Source: Lycium barbarum | Taxonomy: Eukaryota; Streptophyta; Magnoliopsida; Solanales; Solanaceae | DNA length: 64,000 nucleotides | Direction: 5' to 3' | Assembly (NCBI RefSeq): GCF_019175385.1 | Contig: NC_083348.1 | Span: 50,366,950 to 50,430,949 of the forward strand | Shown: positions 58,138-64,000 of the stretch, piece by piece | How positions within the stretch are numbered: position 1 is the stretch's first letter | Layout of the letters: each line of letters opens with the position of its first letter | Position numbers and translations under genes: made by a program | Notes under the pieces: generated by a model | What the model was told of the DNA's origin: nothing | Database searches by the model: none | The model's input: only the letters and a program-made list of their open reading frames with translations

Positions 58138-61100
58138 TCCTTCCCTCCTTTGGAACATTCGTCCTCGAATGTTAAACTAGTCATGTACTCCCAATACTTC
58201 CTTAAATGTTCTTTTATTGAATTATGCCCTTCACATGCCTCTTCCGTTGGTCGATTCCCTTCAATTTATTATAACGCATACCAGATCTCTAAGTAACTAT
58301 CCCCGTAATATTTCCTCTTTCTATTGCTTCTCGAGGTAATAATTCCACGTCGTTGTCTTTACTCTCCTCCTTATTTCGCAGTTGGTTGACAGCTATATTG
58401 CGAGCTCTTCTGCTGAAATCTTACTCTCTCCCTGGTGGACTTAGTCATAACTCGACTCTTTCTTCTTCTATAGTTATTCCCTTAAGACGTATCGTTCACT
58501 TCATCTTACCTCTTAATCTTTAAATAAGATTTTATAACGCGCAGACGCCCCTTCGATTTATCAGACTTTACAATCCTTGGAGTATTTCATGCCTCTGGTA
58601 ACCTGTAGACGCTTCGCAGACTCTACGAATAAGACGAAATTTCCCTTGGTGTAACATTATTTTACTTCAATAACCTTACATTGCTCCGCTGTTACAGTCC
58701 CTCTTCTGGAATCTTCAGCATCATGTATCACTCCTCGACTTTCTTTTTAAAAGATTTTATCTGTCACTTTGCCTTTAGCTCTTAATCTCGATCTTTAGAG
58801 TTGGCTATCAAGTAGCGCTGGAGTTCCCTCATGTAATAACTTTACATAGCTGCTCTGTGCTCTGTCTATCATTAACTGGTATAATTCTGTAAGAATATTT
58901 TTGATTTGACATATAAATTCACTGTCTTCTAGTAACCAACTCGTTCTGATCATCTCGCTTAAACCATTTCACAATTTCCCTTAACTCAACTTGTAACACT
59001 TTAGGCACATTATCACGTGTCGTTTCTTTATCTTTAATTCAAACTTTTCTATTGCCTCTTTACTCAGATCTTGCTCTTAGTTTTCCTGTCACACATTATG
59101 TTGCAATCTTTACAAGAATATGCGAAGGTGCTCAAATTAGCCCGAGAAATACCTTAGCGTCGTTTCACTAGCCTTTATGCTTTACCTTGCATTCTTCTCT
59201 CGTATCTTTCAATAGTATCGAGGCTCAACTATGGCCATCTCCTATTTGCCCTCAGTACTAATTCTATCCCGGTAATTTGGCTCAAACCTTTTTGCACCTT
59301 TCCTGAATGTGTGCAAAATATCACAACCACATTGTTATTACTGAATCCTTACTCTTCTTATCAAGTATTCACTTTGTCTCATTCTTAGAATACAAATATT
59401 CGTAGGTTGCATAACTATTCTTGTACAACTTGTATAAAATATATCCAATCTTAGTCATAGTCTTTCCTTCTCCTGGTTCATTATTCTTTACATAATTCAT
59501 CCGTACTAAAATACACTCGTAGTCTATCTTGTCATACTCCTTTCCCTTCCTTTATTCACCCCTTTGATTTTCTCATATCCTACTATAGGAGATTTTCTAT
59601 ATATAGTACAAAATCTCATCTGACCATCTGTACTCGAGTAATGCAACCCATGTAGTAACTCATCCAAGGCCACATTCCATTTACTCCAATCAACAATAAA
59701 TTAGCACTTGTAATCGTTCCAAATTCTCAATTAGGTAGCACTTATATTCCGATGATAAGTGTCCTAAGTCCTTTTGTAATATTATTTTTATCCCAACCTA
59801 TATCATCTGCGTCCTTTAATAAATTTACAATACATTATTTGTTCCTTAGGCCTGCAGTCCTTGTCCTTTAAGGATTCCACTATTTCCGAGGTGAAGTCAT
59901 ATACACGCAATACCCCCTTATGCCTTATGCTCTTTTACCCTTGTTGTGTACCCAACACTGGCTTCTAACTTACTCAAAATCATATCAAGTTCGTCTTAAT
60001 AATGGTCTTATCTTATCACCTTGTCGCCGTACTACACCTTTAAGTTCGTAGCTATATATTTCCTTTCTATTATCTACTCGTATTCAATTAATTACGCCTA
60101 TCTTGGGTGCTTCCTTTAGTATTCCCTTACCATTTCTTTAGTCTATGTCCATCTTTCCTTCTGTGCACGAGGAATCTCATGCTACCTCTGTATCCTTCGG
60201 AAAACACTACTCCTGCATAATCCCTTTCTCATTTTCAAAACGTATTCTGTTCATCCCTGTTTGTTCTTGTCATACTAGTCATTTTCTAGCACTCATTCTA
60301 CCTCGTTGCTTATCTTTCTGTAGTTTGGTCTTTCACAATTCCGTCACTTATATTACCCGTGTCCTCGGCTATGTCATAACCTGTTACCACACTGTTATCT
60401 CGCTTTCTTCTTATTTCCTTCTTTCAATTACTCCTTCTTTTCTTATGCTCGCTATCATTTCCGTTATCATATAATCTTTATTCTAAACTTTCCCTACAAA
60501 ACTTGATAAGCCTTTCTTATTCGTTTTATAGCTCGCTTTTCCGTTTCTCATTGATCACGTCATATCTTTTAGTCACTTCCTCACTAGGCTTTACTCATTT
60601 TCATAACAACCCTTATGATATTCACATTACATCCTGTTCGTAATCAATCCTATAGCGTAACACTTCTTAACCTTTTACCCTTTCTGGTCAATCTTATCCT
60701 TAATACCTCACAAGCTGTCTTATCAATACATTCATATTCGTCGCAATTCTTCTTCCTCTGTACTCTTGTCTCAATCATACTATTACTTCTTCTAACTATA
60801 AACTCATCGTAATTTATCCCTACTTATCAGTTCACTCGATACCTCAATAAAACGCTATGTTAAGATTTGCCACCTTTTCCTAAATCATCCCTTACTATCA
60901 CAAGCCCTTCCAAAATATCCTAGCATTTCATCAACAACACATGAAACACATGATCTAAGACAGCCCACAAGTTTGAGTTTTCCTTCTACAAATTCCATCT
61001 CCAATTAGTTGATTAAGAACTAATAAACTCAAGGACATAAAGATATGATGAAATGTTACCTCAAGAACACAAGAACGCTCCAACTCCAAAATTACGTCAC

Positions 61101-62374
61101 CATGAAGCATCCTCCAAAACCACCACAAGAAGAAGAACTAGAATCCGACAAGCACCACGGGACTTCTAATGCTTGATTCACATAGTTTACCTTCAGATTT
61201 GTTCTTGGGTCATGAACGAACTATTTAGTTCATAAACTACTTGTTGTATGCTTTGTACTCTTCAAATAAAAGTGAAACTTAATTGTGGACGTTTTTGCTC
61301 TTCAACATAAGCCTTCTCTAAGGTAAAATGTGGTTGGCAAGTATTCTGGTTCGTTCAAATGAATTCCAAACTTTGTTGCGAATATTTGCTTCTTCGAAAT
61401 AAAATTTCCCAAATAAGAATGATGCCTCTTACGGATGACATGGAGGGTATCTCTTAAAGCTTTAATCCAAGATGATAAATTTACCATATCGATATCGACC
61501 TCATAATTACTATTACTATCAATTCAACCGTTAACTTTATTTCTCGAAGTCAGACGTACTTGTAACTTAGTCAAATCTTATCATTACTGTTGACATGACC
61601 TTTCAAGACTTTTTACGAACTTATATCTCATTCTCTTTTTATTTCTAGGAAAATTTTGGCAGAGTTTCCTCTGTATTTCTTACTATCCCAAAACCTGCAC
61701 GCAGGAAATACCAACAATGCCTCACAGGGCCAACGTATATATGTATATATTATATCGTATCATAGCCGCACAGGGCTCCCCATATCAATAATAGTATGAA
61801 AATGATGAACTTACCTCGTATGTCCAACTCGAACTGTACCTGTTACACTTTCCTGTGTACTTTCCATTTCAATCTTTAACTGCAGGTTTCAATCATACCT
61901 GCAACATTCATACCGTATCTGACATGTATCCTGCTTACCTATCTTTTTACTGATTCGTTCAGCTTCTTCTGTTCACACCTTATAATTGAACTTATCAACA
62001 ATATATATGCATTCAATCCATTTTCTTACTATACTTCAATAACTTACCTTGATGATGGCCAGTTTGCCATTCTGTATATACAATTTCTGATAACGTAACC
62101 TCGATGAAATATCTTACCTCTGTAACTCCCAGTAGCATTATTTACCTTCTCTTGTCGACACCATTCTCCTGCTGAAATCAAAGGTCAGTATATAAGGGAT
62201 ATCATTTCCTATCTCTTGGCTCTATCGCACGATCTAGAGTAAGAAGGAAAGGTAACATCCTAAATGTCCTGTAGCTTCCTGTTTATAGATGTGGTGCACA
62301 ATACACCGATAAACAAGACTCTACTAGACACGGTCTGTAGATACTCCGAGGATGAACTGCTCTGATACCACTTT
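58138..62374 (-). mobile_element. Element D internal region, non-coding (4.2 kb)
   Basis: Read on the minus strand: PBS at 62359-62370, conserved leader (about 62150-62358), a long stretch without gag or pol motifs, the AACATTCG/CGAATGTT hairpin (58154-58173) and polypurine tract (58138-58152). Largely collinear with E (44868-49257) with scattered indels; E keeps about 45800-46500 sequence that D lacks near 59600. No coding supported. Confidence 0.85.
62359..62370 (-). other. Primer binding site, element D
   Basis: Reverse complement is TGGTATCAGAGC, exact. Confidence 0.95.
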
Positions 62375-63202
62375 TGTTACGACCCAACCCCGTGGGCCAT
62401 GACTAGTTCCCGAGCTAGACACTCGTATACGTACCTGTTAGATATAGTCAGACTGAAACTTAAGACAATATGGAAACTTGCAAAAACATTAAAGGTTCAC
62501 AACGTCATATATATCAAGATAACCTGTCTCCTAAGGAGTCACAACTAATCAAAACGTAATACGATACGCAAGCCGACAAGGTTGCCACTACAAACCAATA
62601 TGATACGCAAGCCAACAAGGCTGCCACTACATACGATACGATACGATACGATACGATACGCAAGCAGAAAAGGCTACCACTACAAATGGGAATATCCTTA
62701 GAAAATCATATAGACACAGCTGAACAAACTTATACAAAACCCACACATATGTCTACAGACCTCTAAGAGTATCAATAGTGAAATATGATGGGTACAGGGC
62801 CCCGCCGTACCCCTGGATAAACATAAGTATAATCACAAGATCTGTACCAAAATAAGATAGGCTCCGGAACAATGGAGCACTCCAAACAACTGAGCAGAAG
62901 TCCTAAGCTGGAGGATCACCAAATCGAGTATCTGTACCTGCGGGCATGAAACGCAGCCACCCGAAGAAAGGGGGTCAGTACGGAATATGTACTGAGTATA
63001 TAAAGCATGTAATACAATAAGGAAAATCACAACTGCATAAACGATTACAGGAGGCAAGTATGATAATCAAAGATACCAATGCACCTATGCCTTACGATAT
63101 GAAAATCATGCATGTCTATATCATATACCATATCCGGCCCATTATGGGTCTCAGTGAATAAGTCATCATATACCATCCTCGACGCCATAATCACATCATC
63201 AT

Positions 63203-63253
<51 letters not shown>

Positions 63254-64000
63254 GTACTCGGCCCTCCAGTGTGGGATTCGGTGAAAAATGCAGTGAAACT
63301 GTGCACGAAAACATACCCGGCTCGGGACTCGGTGAAAGATACATTACGGCATGCACGAGCAGAGTAGTGAGCAACCATATGCAAACTAAGTTATATCTGA
63401 GACCCAATAGAATATTCAAAACGAACTATCATTTGGAAATCAAGACAATAGTCATACCAAGTATCCTTCGAATGTCACTTCGGAATATATCAAATAGGAC
63501 TTCAAGAATCATAGACACGTATCAAGACATAATGAAGTAAGTTCTGGGAATCAAGGACAATAGCCAATCCTAGTGTCTCTAAGAATAGGAGTTTCTTTAA
63601 AATCACATGCTCGTCGTCTATTTGTTTATAAAGATCATGCCAAAAGAAAGAAGGGTTAGCTTCACATACCTTTGACGTTTAATCCGTGATTCGATAGGTA
63701 TACGCTGCCCGAAGTACCTCAACCTATAATAAGACGTCAAGACTATGGTTAAGCTACGGAAAGGCTTAAAACATATTTCAAACTTAGTAACTTCTTTCTA
63801 GAAAATTGGCTGCATTTCCCCTATATCGTTCACTTCCCTCACATTCAAACCAACCCTAAAACAACCAGAACAACACCAACAACAACACGTCTCAATTACC
63901 ACATCAAGAACTCCTCGAAACAGTCCACACCGCACACACAACGTGCCAAATCAGTCCACACACTGCAACATTCAACAATAATCAACATAACAACCATGAC
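62375..64000 (-). mobile_element. Element D 5' LTR, partial (runs off window)
   Basis: Starts TGTTACGACCCAACCCC and matches 30874-32022 then 53784-54160, giving the uninterrupted version of the G insertion site near 63655. Contains an ATACG pentamer run (about 62634-62660), reverse acceptor (CTG 62938, GTCAGTA 62974-62980), TA tract (63206-63251) and reverse donor-like site (63668-63669). Confidence 0.92.

Overview
The window looks like plant nuclear heterochromatin with no recognisable host gene, tRNA or intact rRNA gene. Almost every base belongs to LTR retrotransposons, nearly all with 2.5-3.6 kb LTRs starting TGTTA and mostly ending GTGACA, each internal region led by a PBS complementary to initiator tRNA-Met (TGGTATCAGAGC). 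The one well preserved Gag (CCHC zinc knuckle) is of the Ty3/gypsy type; long LTRs plus this Gag suggest Tekay/Del-like chromoviruses (inference). A short Au-SINE-like insertion, a Helitron terminus and the element types suggest a eudicot, probably Solanaceae (moderate confidence). Elements are labelled A-L here for reference only.

Layout. 1-18964: a chain of elements sharing LTRs: A-LTR (partial), A internal with broken gag, A-LTR, a chimeric internal region (A gag joined to B tail), B-LTR, B internal without gag, B-LTR. Both A and B carry a captured 5S rRNA-like segment between leader/gag and 3' tail. 18965-23399: truncated old elements (minus-strand D-family LTR and internal remnant, a G-type LTR and leader with a SINE). 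23400-30440: element H, a smaller non-autonomous LTR element with degenerate ORFs, interrupted by a 2.5 kb Helitron. 30441-30873: truncated D-like LTR. 30874-64000: a minus-strand D element whose 3' LTR is split by element G (plus strand, TSD GGTTA) and by solo LTR L (TSD CAAAG). G itself contains two solo LTRs (D-type, TSD GTTTT; K, TSD ATTTG) and a minus-strand element E (TSD GTGAT); E's 5' LTR is split by LTR F. Nesting is therefore four deep.

How the parts relate. No element in the window encodes reverse transcriptase or integrase, so all would depend on enzymes supplied in trans. A keeps a gag with stops; B, D and E keep only LTRs, a conserved ~180 nt post-PBS leader, a hairpin and a polypurine tract, i.e. 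the cis signals needed for mobilisation. G keeps protease-like and Gag-like domains in an unusual order (protease first). Across seven LTR types the LTRs share an ordered set of short modules (a CCGAAATTTCGG palindrome, an AG/GTATGTAA donor-like site, a variable minisatellite, a TACTGAC...CAG acceptor-like site) that reads like an intron carried inside the LTR; this and the 5S capture are the observations most worth checking.
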